A DNA stretch of 64,000 nucleotides from Paracoccus sp. IB05 (lineage in GTDB: Bacteria; Pseudomonadota; Alphaproteobacteria; Rhodobacterales; Rhodobacteraceae). Under the pieces are notes generated by a model, which saw only the letters and a program-made list of their open reading frames with translations, had not been told where the DNA came from and did not search any database. This document shows, piece by piece, positions 34,737-44,616 of this stretch; positions within the stretch are counted from its first letter, which is position 1, and each line of letters starts with the position of its first letter. The stretch spans positions 20,763-84,762 of the forward strand of contig NZ_JAEFCF010000024.1 of NCBI RefSeq assembly GCF_016405985.1. The letters are read 5' to 3'. A program made the translations under genes and the position numbers.

Positions 34737-36046
34737 TGTTTCGTGCTCTGGTCGCAGCTGTTGCGATCCTTATCCCGGGTCTCGCCTGCGCCGATATTCC
34801 GATCAAAGAGGTGAAAAGCCCCGGCGGGCTGACCGCCTGGCTGGTTGAAGATCACAATATCCCCTTCACCGCGCTGGAGATCCGCTTTCGCGGCGGCACT
34901 TCGCTGGATGACCCGGCCAGACGCGGCGCGATTTACCTGATGTCGGGGCTGATCGAGGAAGGGGCCGGCGATCTCGACAGCAAGGGCTTTGCCGAGGCGC
35001 GAGACAGCCTTGCGGCCTCGTTTTCCTTCGCGGCCTCGACCGATACTTTTTCGGTCTCGGCCCGGTTTCTGAGCGAGAACCGCGATGAGGCGGTGGATCT
35101 GCTGGCTCTGGCGCTGAACAGGCCGCGCTTTGATGAAGATGCGGTGGTCAGGGTGCGCGAACAGGTGCTCTCGGGGCTGCGTTCCGAATTGCGCGATCCT
35201 TCGGCGATTGCCTCGCAGACCTTTGATCAGCTGGCTTATGGCGAGCATCCCTATGGCAGCACCGGGCGCGGCACGCTTGCATCGGTTGCGGCCCTGAGCC
35301 GCGCCGATATCGTCGAGGCCTGGAAGACCGCTCTTGCGCGTGAGAATGTCTATATCTCGGCCGCAGGTGACATCACCACCGAAGAGCTGGGGCTGATCAT
35401 CGACCGCGTGCTGGGCGGTCTGCCGGAAACCGGCGCCCCCCTGCCCGGGGCCGCCCCCTGGCTGCTGCCACCGGGGGTGAGCGTGATCGACTTCCCCTCG
35501 CCGCAATCGGTGGTGGTGTTTGGCCAGTCGGGGATTTCGCAGAAGGACCCGGATTTCTTTGCGGCCTTCGTCCTGAATGAGGTGATGGGCGGCGGGCGGT
35601 TTTCGGCCCGGCTGATGACCGAGGTGCGCGACAAGCGCGGGTTGACCTATGGGATCGGGACCTATCTTGTCGGGATGGATCATTCGGACAGCTATCTCGG
35701 GCAGTTCCAGGCCTCGAATGACAAGGTCGCCGAGGCGATCAGCGTGATCCGCGCGCAATGGGCAAAGATCGCGACCGAAGGGATCAGCGAGAAAGAGCTG
35801 ACGGATGCGAAGACCTATCTGACCGGCGCCTATCCGTTGCGCTTTGACGGCAATGCGCCGATTGCCTCGATCCTTGTGGGCATGCAGATGCAGGGGATGC
35901 CGATTGACTATCCGAACACCCGTAATGCGAAGGTCGATGCGGTCACGATGGCGGATGTGAAACGGGTGGCGGCACGGCTTTATCAGCCCGAGGCCCTGCG
36001 TTTCGTGGTGGTGGGCCAGCCGGTGGATGTGACGCCGTCGCCGTGA
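34733..36046 (+). CDS. M16-family peptidase, non-catalytic partner subunit
   Basis: The 437-aa exported protein (signal MMFRALVAAVAILIPGLACA) has the M16 fold. Where the partner has HFLEH, this one reads IYLMSGLIEEGA, so the zinc ligands are missing. LARENVYISAAGDITTEEL and EVRDKRGLTYGIGTY (the substrate-clamping Arg-Tyr region) are kept. This is the usual arrangement of heterodimeric M16 proteases, one subunit with zinc and one with the R/Y pair. Start and stop of the pair overlap, indicating coupled translation. Confidence 0.92.
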   Translation: MMFRALVAAVAILIPGLACADIPIKEVKSPGGLTAWLVEDHNIPFTALEIRFRGGTSLDDPARRGAIYLMSGLIEEGAGDLDSKGFAEARDSLAASFSFAASTDTFSVSARFLSENRDEAVDLLALALNRPRFDEDAVVRVREQVLSGLRSELRDPSAIASQTFDQLAYGEHPYGSTGRGTLASVAALSRADIVEAWKTALARENVYISAAGDITTEELGLIIDRVLGGLPETGAPLPGAAPWLLPPGVSVIDFPSPQSVVVFGQSGISQKDPDFFAAFVLNEVMGGGRFSARLMTEVRDKRGLTYGIGTYLVGMDHSDSYLGQFQASNDKVAEAISVIRAQWAKIATEGISEKELTDAKTYLTGAYPLRFDGNAPIASILVGMQMQGMPIDYPNTRNAKVDAVTMADVKRVAARLYQPEALRFVVVGQPVDVTPSP

Positions 36047-36089
36047 CGCGCGGCTCAGCGCCTGACAGACCGTTGTTTTCCTGAACAAA

Positions 36090-36114
36090 GCAGGGGAGGG
36101 CAACCCTCCCCTGC
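36090..36114. terminator. Strong hairpin between the M16 pair and mutL
   Basis: GCAGGGGAGGG (36090-36100) and CCCTCCCCTGC (36104-36114) form a perfect 11-bp stem with a CAA loop, 44 bp after the M16 stop. No T run follows on the plus strand, so if it terminates transcription it is not a canonical intrinsic terminator. Confidence 0.5.
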
Positions 36115-36218
36115 CCCCACCCCGCCGCGCGCGGGGGGATCTGTGCGGAGAGACCGGCAGGCCGGGCGGGCTCTGGCGGGCCTTTCGCGACTCGCCATCC
36201 GCTGCTAGATATTGCGGC

Positions 36219-38129
36219 ATGAGCCAGTTCGCCCCCAACCTCTCGCAAGAAGCCGCGCGTCCTGTGATCCGTCAGCTGGACGAGGCCGCGATCAACCGCA
36301 TTGCCGCTGGTGAAGTGGTGGAACGGCCCGCATCCGCCGTGAAAGAGCTGGTCGAAAACGCACTGGATGCCGGCGCGACGCGGATTCGCGTCGAATATAC
36401 CGATGGCGGCAAGACGCTGATCCGGGTCAGCGATGATGGCTGCGGCATGGCGCCCGGGGATCTGCCGCTGGCGCTGAGCCGCCATGCCACCTCGAAAATC
36501 GACGGCAGTGATCTGCTGAACATCCGGTCCTTCGGGTTTCGCGGCGAGGCGCTGCCCTCCTTAGGCGCCGTCGGGCGGCTGGCGATCACCTCGCGCGCGG
36601 CGGGGTTTGATGCTGCCCTGATCACCTGCACCGGCGGGCGGCTTGACGGGCCGCGCCCGGCCGCGCTGACCTCGGGCACCGTGGTCGAGCTGCGCGATCT
36701 GTTCCATGCAACGCCCGCGCGGCTGAAATTCATGCGTTCAGACCGGGCCGAGGCCCAGGCGATCCATGAAGTGATCAAACGCCTCGCCATGGCCGAGCCG
36801 GCAGTGGGCTTTACCCTCTCCGAGGTGACCGCCGATGGGCCAAGGGTGATCCTGCGGCTCGATCCTGAACAGGGCGATCTGTTTGACGCGCTCCAGGGGC
36901 GGCTGACGCGGATCATCGGGGCGGATTTCACCGCCAATGCCATGGCGATTGATTCCAGCCGTGATGGTCTCGCTTTGCTGGGCTATGCCGCGCTGCCGAC
37001 CTATTCGCGCGGCTCTTCCACCCAGCAATATCTCTTCGTCAATGGCCGCCCGGTGAATGACCGCCTGCTGCTCGGTGCGCTGCGGGCCGCCTATTTCGAC
37101 GTGTTGTCGCGCGACCGCCATCCGGCGGCGGTGCTGAATCTGATTGTCGATCCCGAACGGGTCGACGTGAATGTGCATCCGGCGAAATCCGAAGTACGGT
37201 TTCGCGAACCCGATGCCGCGCGCGCGCTGATCATCACCGCGATCCGGACGGCCCTGACCGGAGCGGGCCACCGCGCCTCGACCACGGTGGGGGCCGAGAC
37301 GATCGGGGCGTTCCGGCCGGGCCAGAGCCTGGCGCCCCAGCCGATGCGGCCGACATATGCGCATGACCTGCCGCACCGTCCTGCACAAAGCACCCTCGCC
37401 CAGGCCTTTGCCTTCCAGGCCCCCCACCTCCAGGCTGCGGTGCCCGCCTCCGGCTTCGCCGAAGCCCCCCAGGCCAACATGGGCGCGGGACTGGCCGGGA
37501 CGCTGACGCAGGAACAGGATCAGGCGGGCGTCGGGGCCGCGCCACAGCACTTCCCCCTCGGGGCCGCCCGCGCCCAGTTGCATGAGAACTGGATCATCGC
37601 CCAGACCCCGGACGGCATCGTCATCGTTGACCAGCATGCCGCGCATGAACGCCTCGTCTATGAACGGCTGAAGGCGCAGATGGCCAGCCGCGAGATCCCG
37701 CGCCAGGTGCTGCTGATCCCGGAAATCATCACCCTCTCGCCCCCGGATGCGAGCCTGATCCTCTCGGCGGCGGAAAGCCTCGCCGGGGCGGGCCTTGTGA
37801 TCGAGCCCTTTGGCGGCTCGGCAATCTCGGTGACCGAGACCCCGGCGATCCTTGGCGAGGTCAATGCGGCCGCGCTGATCCGCGACATTCTCGACGAGCT
37901 GGCGGATCAGGGCGACAGCCAGCTGACGCGCGCGAAAATCGATGCGGTGCTGTCGCGCATGGCCTGCCATGGCTCGGTCCGCTCTGGCCGGCAGATGCGC
38001 CCGGAAGAGATGAACGCGCTCTTGCGCGAGATGGAGGTCACGCCGAATTCCGGTCAGTGCAATCATGGCCGCCCCACCTGGGTCGAGCTGAAGCTCCATG
38101 ATATCGAACGGCTTTTCGGGCGCCGATGA
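36219..38129 (+). CDS. mutL: DNA mismatch repair protein MutL
   Basis: The 636-aa protein has an N-terminal GHKL ATPase domain: NRIAAGEVVERPASAVKELVENALDAGA (near 23), DDGCGM (near 70) and FRGEAL (near 108). A Pro/Ala/Gln-rich linker spans about 370-450. The C-terminal domain contains DQHAAHERLVYE, which fits the DQHA(x)2E(x)4E endonuclease motif, so strand nicking is expected as in MutH-less bacteria. QCNHGRPTW near the end is conserved. The stop overlaps the rmuC start by 4 nt. Confidence 0.97.
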   Translation: MSQFAPNLSQEAARPVIRQLDEAAINRIAAGEVVERPASAVKELVENALDAGATRIRVEYTDGGKTLIRVSDDGCGMAPGDLPLALSRHATSKIDGSDLLNIRSFGFRGEALPSLGAVGRLAITSRAAGFDAALITCTGGRLDGPRPAALTSGTVVELRDLFHATPARLKFMRSDRAEAQAIHEVIKRLAMAEPAVGFTLSEVTADGPRVILRLDPEQGDLFDALQGRLTRIIGADFTANAMAIDSSRDGLALLGYAALPTYSRGSSTQQYLFVNGRPVNDRLLLGALRAAYFDVLSRDRHPAAVLNLIVDPERVDVNVHPAKSEVRFREPDAARALIITAIRTALTGAGHRASTTVGAETIGAFRPGQSLAPQPMRPTYAHDLPHRPAQSTLAQAFAFQAPHLQAAVPASGFAEAPQANMGAGLAGTLTQEQDQAGVGAAPQHFPLGAARAQLHENWIIAQTPDGIVIVDQHAAHERLVYERLKAQMASREIPRQVLLIPEIITLSPPDASLILSAAESLAGAGLVIEPFGGSAISVTETPAILGEVNAAALIRDILDELADQGDSQLTRAKIDAVLSRMACHGSVRSGRQMRPEEMNALLREMEVTPNSGQCNHGRPTWVELKLHDIERLFGRR

Positions 38130-39298
38130 TCACGGTTTTCGGCCAGAGCTATGCCTGGAATGCACCTGAGATCCTGATCATCGGGGCGGCGGGCGTTACC
38201 CTCATCGCGCTGCTGATCCTGATCCTGCGCGCGGCCAATCGCGCGGGCAATTCCGCGCAGCCCGTGATGAACGAGATCGCCTGGATGAGCCACCGCGTCC
38301 AGGCGCTGTCAGAGGGGCAGGAGCGGCTCTCGGGCGGGCTGAGCCATGTGTCCGAGGCGCAGGCGGCCAGCCAGGTCTCGATGCTGAAGCTGATGGAAGC
38401 CCGCCTCGCCGATGTGCAGCGCCAGATGACCGAGGCGCTGCATGGCTCATCGACCCGCACGGCGCGATCTTTGGGCGAATTGCACCAGCGGCTGGAAACC
38501 ATCGACAAAGCCCAGGAAAATATCGAGAATCTTTCGGGCAACATCCTGTCTTTGCAGGACATTCTGGCCAATAAGCAAACACGCGGCGCCTTTGGCGAGA
38601 TCCAGCTGCATGACATCGTCTCGAAGGCGCTGCCCGCCGACAGCTATACGATGCAGGCGACACTTTCGAATGGCCGCCGCGCGGATTGCCTCGTGCATCT
38701 GCCAAAGCCCCCCGGCCCCATCGTGATCGATGCGAAATTCCCGCTGGAATCCTACGAGGCGCTGCGCCGCGCCGACACCCCGCGCCAGAGCCATGAGGCC
38801 GCACAGCTGTTGCGTCAGGCGTTGCGCGCCCATATCCGCGCCATCTCGGAGCGCTATATCCTCGAGGGCGAAACTGCCGATGGCGCGCTGATGTTCCTGC
38901 CCTCGGAAGCGGTATATGCCGAGTTGCATGCGAATTTCCCCGAGCTGGTGCGCGAGGGATTTGCCGCCCGGGTCTGGATCGTCTCTCCGACCACCTGCAT
39001 GGCGACGCTGAACACCATGCGCGCAGTGCTGAAAGACGCAAGAATGCGCGAACAGGCCGGCGCCATCCGCAAGGAGCTCTCGCTTTTGTCGCAGGATGTG
39101 GATCGGCTTGGCGCGCGGGTCGTCAATCTTGACCGCCATTTCCAGATGGCGGCGCGGGATATCGAAGAGATCCGCATCTCCTCGGACAAGGCCGGCAAAC
39201 GGGCGCGCCGCCTGGATAATTTCGACTTCGAGGAGCTGGCGCCGGATGCGGCCGTAACCGCGCCTGCCTTGCCGGTCGGGGATGCCGGGCAGAGCTGA
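38126..39298 (+). CDS. rmuC: DNA recombination protein RmuC
   Basis: The 390-aa protein has an N-terminal transmembrane segment (about 12-32: ILIIGAAGVTLIALLILIL), then a coiled coil (about 45-140), then the RmuC nuclease-like core: RGAFGEIQLHDIVSKALP, VIDAKFPLESYEAL, and FLPSEAVYAELH...WIVSPTTCMATLN. RmuC limits inversions at short repeats and belongs to a PD-(D/E)XK-like fold. It overlaps mutL by 4 nt, a genome-maintenance pair. Confidence 0.94.
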   Translation: MITVFGQSYAWNAPEILIIGAAGVTLIALLILILRAANRAGNSAQPVMNEIAWMSHRVQALSEGQERLSGGLSHVSEAQAASQVSMLKLMEARLADVQRQMTEALHGSSTRTARSLGELHQRLETIDKAQENIENLSGNILSLQDILANKQTRGAFGEIQLHDIVSKALPADSYTMQATLSNGRRADCLVHLPKPPGPIVIDAKFPLESYEALRRADTPRQSHEAAQLLRQALRAHIRAISERYILEGETADGALMFLPSEAVYAELHANFPELVREGFAARVWIVSPTTCMATLNTMRAVLKDARMREQAGAIRKELSLLSQDVDRLGARVVNLDRHFQMAARDIEEIRISSDKAGKRARRLDNFDFEELAPDAAVTAPALPVGDAGQS

Positions 39299-39336
39299 GC
39301 CGGCGGAAATGAGCCATCCGCCGCGTCGCAGAAGAT

Positions 39337-39401
39337 GAGTATTTGGATCAAGAGGAAAGGCCGCTCATATTCCCCCTGGCACAAATACTCCCGCCGGAGG
39401 C
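39337..39401. repeat. Interspersed intergenic repeat, copy 1 (inverted GAGTATTTG arms plus CCGCCGGAGGC)
   Basis: GAGTATTTG at 39337-39345 and CAAATACTC at 39382-39390 are perfect inverted arms; CCGCCGGAGGC follows at 39391-39401. The left part (39337-39358) matches 18 of 22 bases of a segment at 48445-48466, and the right end matches 45241-45251. It lies just after rmuC, where it may act in 3'-end formation. Confidence 0.7.
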
Positions 39402-39501
39402 GAAGGTTGCCAGAAATGTCACGCCGGAGCAGTCACGTGGCAAGGAGCGCGTCCCTCGCCCCTGTTGCAGCCCGGATCTCCATGATAGCGGTTATGGCAT
39501 C

Positions 39502-40389
39502 ATGAGCGCCCCCCAGAACACCCGACTCGGTATCCTGTTGATGATCGCCACCTCGGCGATTTTTGCCATACAGGATGGATTGTCGCGCCATCTCGGCGAG
39601 TCGGTGAACATCTATATGGTGGTGATGATCCGCTTCTGGTTCATGACCGTCTTCGTGCTGGCGCTGGCGGCGCGCAGCCCGGGCGGGCTGAAAGCGGCGG
39701 CAAAGAGCCGTTATCCCCTGTTGCAGATCCTGCGCGGCTTTCTGCTGGTGGCAGAAATCTGCGTCATGGTTGTGGCCTTTATCAGACTGGGCCTGATCGA
39801 GACCCATGCGGTTTTCGTGGTCTATCCGCTGCTGGTGACACTGTTTTCAGGGCCCATCCTTGGCGAAAAGGTCGGCTGGCGGCGCTGGCTGGCGGTGCTG
39901 GTCGGTTTTATCGGTGTGATTATCATCCTCAACCCGGGCGGCGGCGTTTTCACCCCCTGGGCGCTTTTGCCGCTTTCGGCTGCGGCCATGTTTGCGCTTT
40001 ACGGGCTTTTGACCCGCTATGTGGCGCGCGAAGACAGCGCCTCGACCAGTTTCTTCTGGACCGGGATCTCGGGGGCCGTTTTCATCACGCCGTTTGGCCT
40101 GATGCACTGGCAGAACATGTCCGGCTTTGACTGGGGTCTGATGGCCATTCTGTGCTGCACTGCCGTGCTGGGGCATTGGCTGCTGATCAAGGCCTATGAC
40201 GTGGCCGAGGCCTCGGATATCCAGCCCTTCGCCTATTTCCAGCTGCCGTTTGTGTCATTCCTCGGGCTGGTTTTCCTCAATGAGAATCTGCGCATCAATG
40301 TGGTGATCGGGGCGGTGATCGTGGTGGCGGCCGGGCTTTTTACGCTCTGGCGGCAGCGGGTTCGCGCAAGGCACAACAAAGCTCTGTGA
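39502..40389 (+). CDS. EamA/DMT-superfamily transporter
   Basis: The 295-aa protein starts at ATG 39502 (MSAPQNTRLGILLMIATSAIFAIQDGLSRHL); the open frame further upstream runs through the repeat and is not used. About ten hydrophobic segments form two EamA repeats (residues 10-140 and 150-285), as in drug/metabolite transporters. LGLIETHAVFVVYPLLVTLFSGPILGEK is the typical end of the first repeat. The substrate cannot be inferred. Confidence 0.9.
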   Translation: MSAPQNTRLGILLMIATSAIFAIQDGLSRHLGESVNIYMVVMIRFWFMTVFVLALAARSPGGLKAAAKSRYPLLQILRGFLLVAEICVMVVAFIRLGLIETHAVFVVYPLLVTLFSGPILGEKVGWRRWLAVLVGFIGVIIILNPGGGVFTPWALLPLSAAAMFALYGLLTRYVAREDSASTSFFWTGISGAVFITPFGLMHWQNMSGFDWGLMAILCCTAVLGHWLLIKAYDVAEASDIQPFAYFQLPFVSFLGLVFLNENLRINVVIGAVIVVAAGLFTLWRQRVRARHNKAL

Positions 40390-40485
40390 CAGAGGCCCCG
40401 GCGGGCGGGAATGGCGGCTTTCTGCGGTTGCCCTGCCCCCGGGCCGCGCGTAAAACTTGGCCCGTTACTGCCTGAGAGGTCGCGC

Positions 40486-42021
40486 ATGTCTGTTCCCAAA
40501 CCCGTCGTTTTATGTATCCTCGACGGATGGGGGATCGGGCCGGATCCGGCGACCTCGGCCCCGGCCCAGGCCCATATTCCGACCTTTCGCAGCCTTATGG
40601 CCACGCGGCCCAGTTCCACCCTTGTGACCTTTGGCCCCGATGTCGGGCTGCCGAGCGGGCAGATGGGAAATTCCGAGGTCGGCCATACCAATATCGGCGC
40701 GGGCCGCGTGGTGGCGATGGATCTGGGACAGATCGACCTGGCCATCGAGACCGGCTCTTTCGGCGCTGAACCGGCGCTCAGGCAGTTCATTGCGGCGCTT
40801 GAGGCCTCTGGCGGCACCGCGCATCTGGCGGGGCTTTGCTCGCCCGGCGGTGTCCATGCCCATCAGGCGCATCTGATCGAGGCCGCGAAGATCATCGCAG
40901 CGGAAGGCGTCAGGGTCGTGATCCATGCGATCACCGACGGGCGCGATGTGGCGCCCTCTTCCGCCGCGAGCCAGATTGCTGAGATCGAGGCCGCGCTGCC
41001 GCCTTCGGTGAAGATCGTCACCGTCACCGGGCGCTATTTCGCGATGGACCGCGACAATCGCTGGGAGCGTGTGCAGACCGCCTATGAGGCGATGGTGCAT
41101 GGCAAGGGTGTGGCGGGGACAAGCGCCGGTCAGGCGATTGCCCAGGCCTATGCTGCGGGCGTCACCGATGAATTTATCCCCGCGACCGTGATCGGCGATT
41201 ACCAGGGGATGAAAGACGGCGACGGGCTCTTTTTCCTGAACTTCCGCGCCGACCGCGCGCGAGAGATCCTCGCCGCCATCGGCCAGCCGGATTTCGACGG
41301 CTTTGACCCCGGCGCGCGCCCGCAGCTGGTCGCCCGTCTCGGCATGGTCGATTATTCCGAGGCCCATAACCACTATATGACCACGATGTTTCCCAAACAG
41401 GATATCGTGAACACGCTGGGCGAATGGGTGGCGAAACAGGGCAAGACCCAGTTCCGCCTCGCGGAAACCGAGAAATATCCGCATGTGACCTTCTTCCTCA
41501 ATGGGGGCCGCGAAGAGCCCTTCCCCGGCGAAGACCGTTTCATGCCGCAATCGCCGAAAGTGGCGACCTATGATCTGCAACCCGAGATGTCGGCGCCGGA
41601 GGTGACTGCGAAATTCGTCGAAGCCATTGAAAAAGGCTATGACCTGATCGTGGTGAATTACGCCAATCCCGATATGGTCGGCCATACCGGCAAGATCGAG
41701 GCCGCGATAAAGGCCTGCGAGGCGGTAGATCAGGGCCTGACGGCGGCCCTTGCCGCGCTGGAAAAGGCCGGTGGCGCCATGGTGATCTGTGCCGATCACG
41801 GCAATTGCGATGTGATGACTGATCCGGTCACCCATCAGCCCCATACTGCCCATACGCTGAACCCGGTACCGGTGATCCTGGTCGGCGGGCCAACCGGCAT
41901 TCAGGGCGGTGCGCATCTGCGGGCGGGCGGACGGCTGGCGGATCTCGCGCCGACGCTGCTGGATCTGATGGGGCTGGAAAAACCGGCCGAGATGACCGGC
42001 GAAAGCCTGATCCTGCGATGA
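40486..42021 (+). CDS. gpmI: Phosphoglycerate mutase, 2,3-bisphosphoglycerate-independent
   Basis: The 511-aa Mn-dependent enzyme interconverts 3- and 2-phosphoglycerate. The start at ATG 40486 (MSVPKPVVLCILDGWGIG) has GAGAGGT upstream. The phosphoserine intermediate site is in GQMGNSEVGHTNIGAGR (about 60-76). TDGRDVAPSSA and the C-terminal metal-ligand block NYANPDMVGHTG...VICADHGNCDVM are present. The stop overlaps the envC-like start. In this organism the glycerate kinase makes 2-phosphoglycerate, so this enzyme links C1-derived carbon to gluconeogenesis. Confidence 0.97.
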   Translation: MSVPKPVVLCILDGWGIGPDPATSAPAQAHIPTFRSLMATRPSSTLVTFGPDVGLPSGQMGNSEVGHTNIGAGRVVAMDLGQIDLAIETGSFGAEPALRQFIAALEASGGTAHLAGLCSPGGVHAHQAHLIEAAKIIAAEGVRVVIHAITDGRDVAPSSAASQIAEIEAALPPSVKIVTVTGRYFAMDRDNRWERVQTAYEAMVHGKGVAGTSAGQAIAQAYAAGVTDEFIPATVIGDYQGMKDGDGLFFLNFRADRAREILAAIGQPDFDGFDPGARPQLVARLGMVDYSEAHNHYMTTMFPKQDIVNTLGEWVAKQGKTQFRLAETEKYPHVTFFLNGGREEPFPGEDRFMPQSPKVATYDLQPEMSAPEVTAKFVEAIEKGYDLIVVNYANPDMVGHTGKIEAAIKACEAVDQGLTAALAALEKAGGAMVICADHGNCDVMTDPVTHQPHTAHTLNPVPVILVGGPTGIQGGAHLRAGGRLADLAPTLLDLMGLEKPAEMTGESLILR

Positions 42022-43268
42022 CGTCCGCGCGCGGCTCTTTTGTCTCAGGCGGTCTCGTGCTCGCGCTGATGCTGGCGCCGGCGATGACCCGCGCCCAGGA
42101 GGCAGAGCCGGACGAGACGGCAGCCGCGCTGCCGGTGGCAGAGCCTGCGGTGACGACCGATGCCGGGCTGACGGTTTCCGACCAGGCGGCGCGCGCCTCT
42201 GGCCAGCTGCGCGACGCGGTGGCGGCAATGGAGGCGGCGACCACGGGCCGCACCCAGGTGGCGGCGCTGACCCAGACCGTGCGCGCCTATGAGGAAGGCC
42301 TCGCCGCGCTGCGCGAAGCCCTGCGTCAGGCGGAACTGCGCGAGGAAGTGCTGAAACTGCGTTTCAACGCCAGGCGCGACCGCGTGGGGCAGCTGGTCTC
42401 GGCGCTGGCGCAGATGGAACAGAACCGCGGGCCCCTGTTGCTGATCCACCCGGCAGGGCCGCTTGGCACTGCCCGCTCGGGCATGCTGGTGGCCGAAGTC
42501 ACGCCGCTGATCCAGGCCGAGGCCGATCAGCTGCGCCGCGAACTTCAGGAACTGGCCGATCTCAGGGCGCTGCAGGTCTCGGCCGGGCAGCATCTGACCG
42601 ACGGGCTCGCCTCGGCCCAGGCGGCACGTACCGCGCTGTCAAAGGCAATCTCGGCGCGCACCGATCTGCCCAAACGCTTCACCGACGATCCGGTGATCCT
42701 GCGCGCTTTGCTGGAAAGCGCCGATACGCTGGACAGTTTCGCCGCCGGGCTGATCGAGACCTCGACCGATGGCGCGGCACCGCGCCCCTTTGTCACCGCG
42801 ATGGGCGTCTTGCCTTTGCCGGTGGTGGGCAGCCTGATCCGGCGCCCCGATGAGGCCGATGGCGCCGGCGTGCGCCGCCCCGGCATGACGCTTGCCACAA
42901 GGCCCCGCGCGCTGGTCACCGCCCCCTGGCCCGGCACCATCCGCTATCTCGGGCCGCTGCTCGACTACGGAAATGTGATCATCCTCGAGCTCGGTGACGG
43001 CTATCTTCTGGTTCTGGGCGGGCTCGGGACGGTTTATGGCGAAGTGGGCGAAGTTGTCGCAACCGGCGCGCCGCTTGGCCTGATGGGCGGCAGTGACGGC
43101 AGCGGATCCGCGCCGGAACCCACCGAACAGGCGCCGCTTGCGCCGAACGGATCGAAAAGCGGGGCTGGTGCAGAAGCCACGGAAACGCTTTACTTGGAAC
43201 TGAGAATGGGGGCCACTGCGGTCGATCCGACCGAATGGTTCGCCGCCACTGCCTCGACAGGAGACTGA
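42018..43268 (+). CDS. EnvC-like murein hydrolase activator (degenerate LytM domain)
   Basis: The 416-aa periplasmic protein has a signal peptide (VSGGLVLALMLAPAMTRAQ), long coiled-coil segments (about 50-210) and a C-terminal LytM/M23-like domain starting near 290. The zinc-binding His residues of active M23 enzymes are not visible: NVIILELGDGYLLVLGGLG has Glu where the HxH-type metal site should be, and LYLELRMG has no ligand His. This fits an EnvC-type amidase activator rather than an endopeptidase. It overlaps gpmI and lies 7 nt before ctpA. Confidence 0.85.
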   Translation: MTSARGSFVSGGLVLALMLAPAMTRAQEAEPDETAAALPVAEPAVTTDAGLTVSDQAARASGQLRDAVAAMEAATTGRTQVAALTQTVRAYEEGLAALREALRQAELREEVLKLRFNARRDRVGQLVSALAQMEQNRGPLLLIHPAGPLGTARSGMLVAEVTPLIQAEADQLRRELQELADLRALQVSAGQHLTDGLASAQAARTALSKAISARTDLPKRFTDDPVILRALLESADTLDSFAAGLIETSTDGAAPRPFVTAMGVLPLPVVGSLIRRPDEADGAGVRRPGMTLATRPRALVTAPWPGTIRYLGPLLDYGNVIILELGDGYLLVLGGLGTVYGEVGEVVATGAPLGLMGGSDGSGSAPEPTEQAPLAPNGSKSGAGAEATETLYLELRMGATAVDPTEWFAATASTGD

Positions 43269-43275
43269 GGTCCTT

Positions 43276-44616
43276 ATGAAGAAACTCGTGCTTGCCGCCG
43301 TGGGCGGTGCCGTCGCCGGTGTGGTCCTGACCTCTCAGGTCGGTCCCCTGATCGCCGAGCAGGCCTCCCGCGACAGTTCGGTCTATGAGCAGCTCGATCT
43401 GTTCGGCACCATTTTCGACCGTGTGCGCGCGCAATATGTCGAGCCTGTCGATACCGAGAAGCTGGTCGAGGCCGCGATCAACGGCATGCTGACCTCGCTT
43501 GACCCGCATTCGTCATATCTTTCCGCGAAAGATTTCGAGGATATGCGCGTCCAGACCAAGGGCGAATTCGGCGGGCTTGGGATCGAGGTCACCCAGGAAG
43601 AGGGCTTCATCAAGGTGATCTCGCCGATGGATGGCACGCCCGCCGACAAGGCCGGCATCCAGGCGGGCGATTACATCACCCATGTGAACGGGGAATCGAT
43701 CCTCGGGCTTAACCTGAACCAGGCGGTGGATCTGATGCGCGGGCCGGTTGGCTCCGAGATCATCATCACCGTCGTGCGGGTCGGCACCGATCAGCCCTTC
43801 GACGTCTCGGTCATCCGCGATACGATCAAGGTTGACGCGGTCAAGGGCCGCACTGTCGGCAAGGCGGTGGTCCTGCGCGTGACAACCTTCAATGACCAGA
43901 CCACCAGCGATCTGAAAACGGCGCTTGAAAAGGGCATTGCAGAGCTTGGCGGCGTTGAGAATATCGATGGCGTGGTGCTTGATCTGAGGAACAATCCGGG
44001 CGGGCTTCTGAACGAGGCGATCACGGTCTCGGATGCCTTCCTGAATTCGGGCGAGATCGTCTCGACCCGCGGCCGCACCCCCGAAGATGGCGAGCGTTTC
44101 AACGCCAAAGCCGGCGATCTGGCCGAAGGCAAGCCGATGGTCGTGCTGATCAATGGCGGCTCGGCCTCGGCCTCCGAAATCGTGGCCGGCGCATTGCAGG
44201 ACCACCGCCGCGCGGTGGTGGTCGGCACCAAGAGCTTCGGCAAGGGTTCGGTCCAGTCGCTGATCCCGCTGCGCGACGAAGGCGCGATGCGGCTGACCAC
44301 GGCGCGCTATTACACGCCCTCGGGCCGTTCGATCCAGGCGCTCGGCATCTCGCCCGATATTGTGGTGCAGCAGCCGGCCCGCCCCAATCCGGCGACCGAC
44401 ACCCCCGCGGAAGAGCCGAAAACGGCGATCCAGCCCCGGACCGAAGCCGGGCTGCGCGGTGCGATCACCAATGATTCGATGACCGAGGATGAGAAAAAGC
44501 TCTATCTCGAAGAGCAGGAACATGCGGAAGAGACCGCCAAACTGCGCGATGAGGATTATCAGCTCGCTTATGCAGTGGATATCCTGAAGGGGCTGAACAC
44601 CCTCAGGGAAGAATGA
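43276..44616 (+). CDS. ctpA: S41-family C-terminal processing peptidase
   Basis: The 446-aa periplasmic serine protease has an N-terminal signal or anchor ([19 protein letters not shown]), then a PDZ domain around 85-165 ([16 protein letters not shown]...[13 protein letters not shown]). The catalytic region [36 protein letters not shown] near 290-325 holds the Ser-Lys dyad. The C-terminal tail is charged. The gpmI-envC-ctpA-rppH order is conserved in related bacteria. The Shine-Dalgarno is weak: AGGAGAC 8-14 nt upstream. Confidence 0.95.
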   Translation: MKKLVLAAVGGAVAGVVLTSQVGPLIAEQASRDSSVYEQLDLFGTIFDRVRAQYVEPVDTEKLVEAAINGMLTSLDPHSSYLSAKDFEDMRVQTKGEFGGLGIEVTQEEGFIKVISPMDGTPADKAGIQAGDYITHVNGESILGLNLNQAVDLMRGPVGSEIIITVVRVGTDQPFDVSVIRDTIKVDAVKGRTVGKAVVLRVTTFNDQTTSDLKTALEKGIAELGGVENIDGVVLDLRNNPGGLLNEAITVSDAFLNSGEIVSTRGRTPEDGERFNAKAGDLAEGKPMVVLINGGSASASEIVAGALQDHRRAVVVGTKSFGKGSVQSLIPLRDEGAMRLTTARYYTPSGRSIQALGISPDIVVQQPARPNPATDTPAEEPKTAIQPRTEAGLRGAITNDSMTEDEKKLYLEEQEHAEETAKLRDEDYQLAYAVDILKGLNTLREE

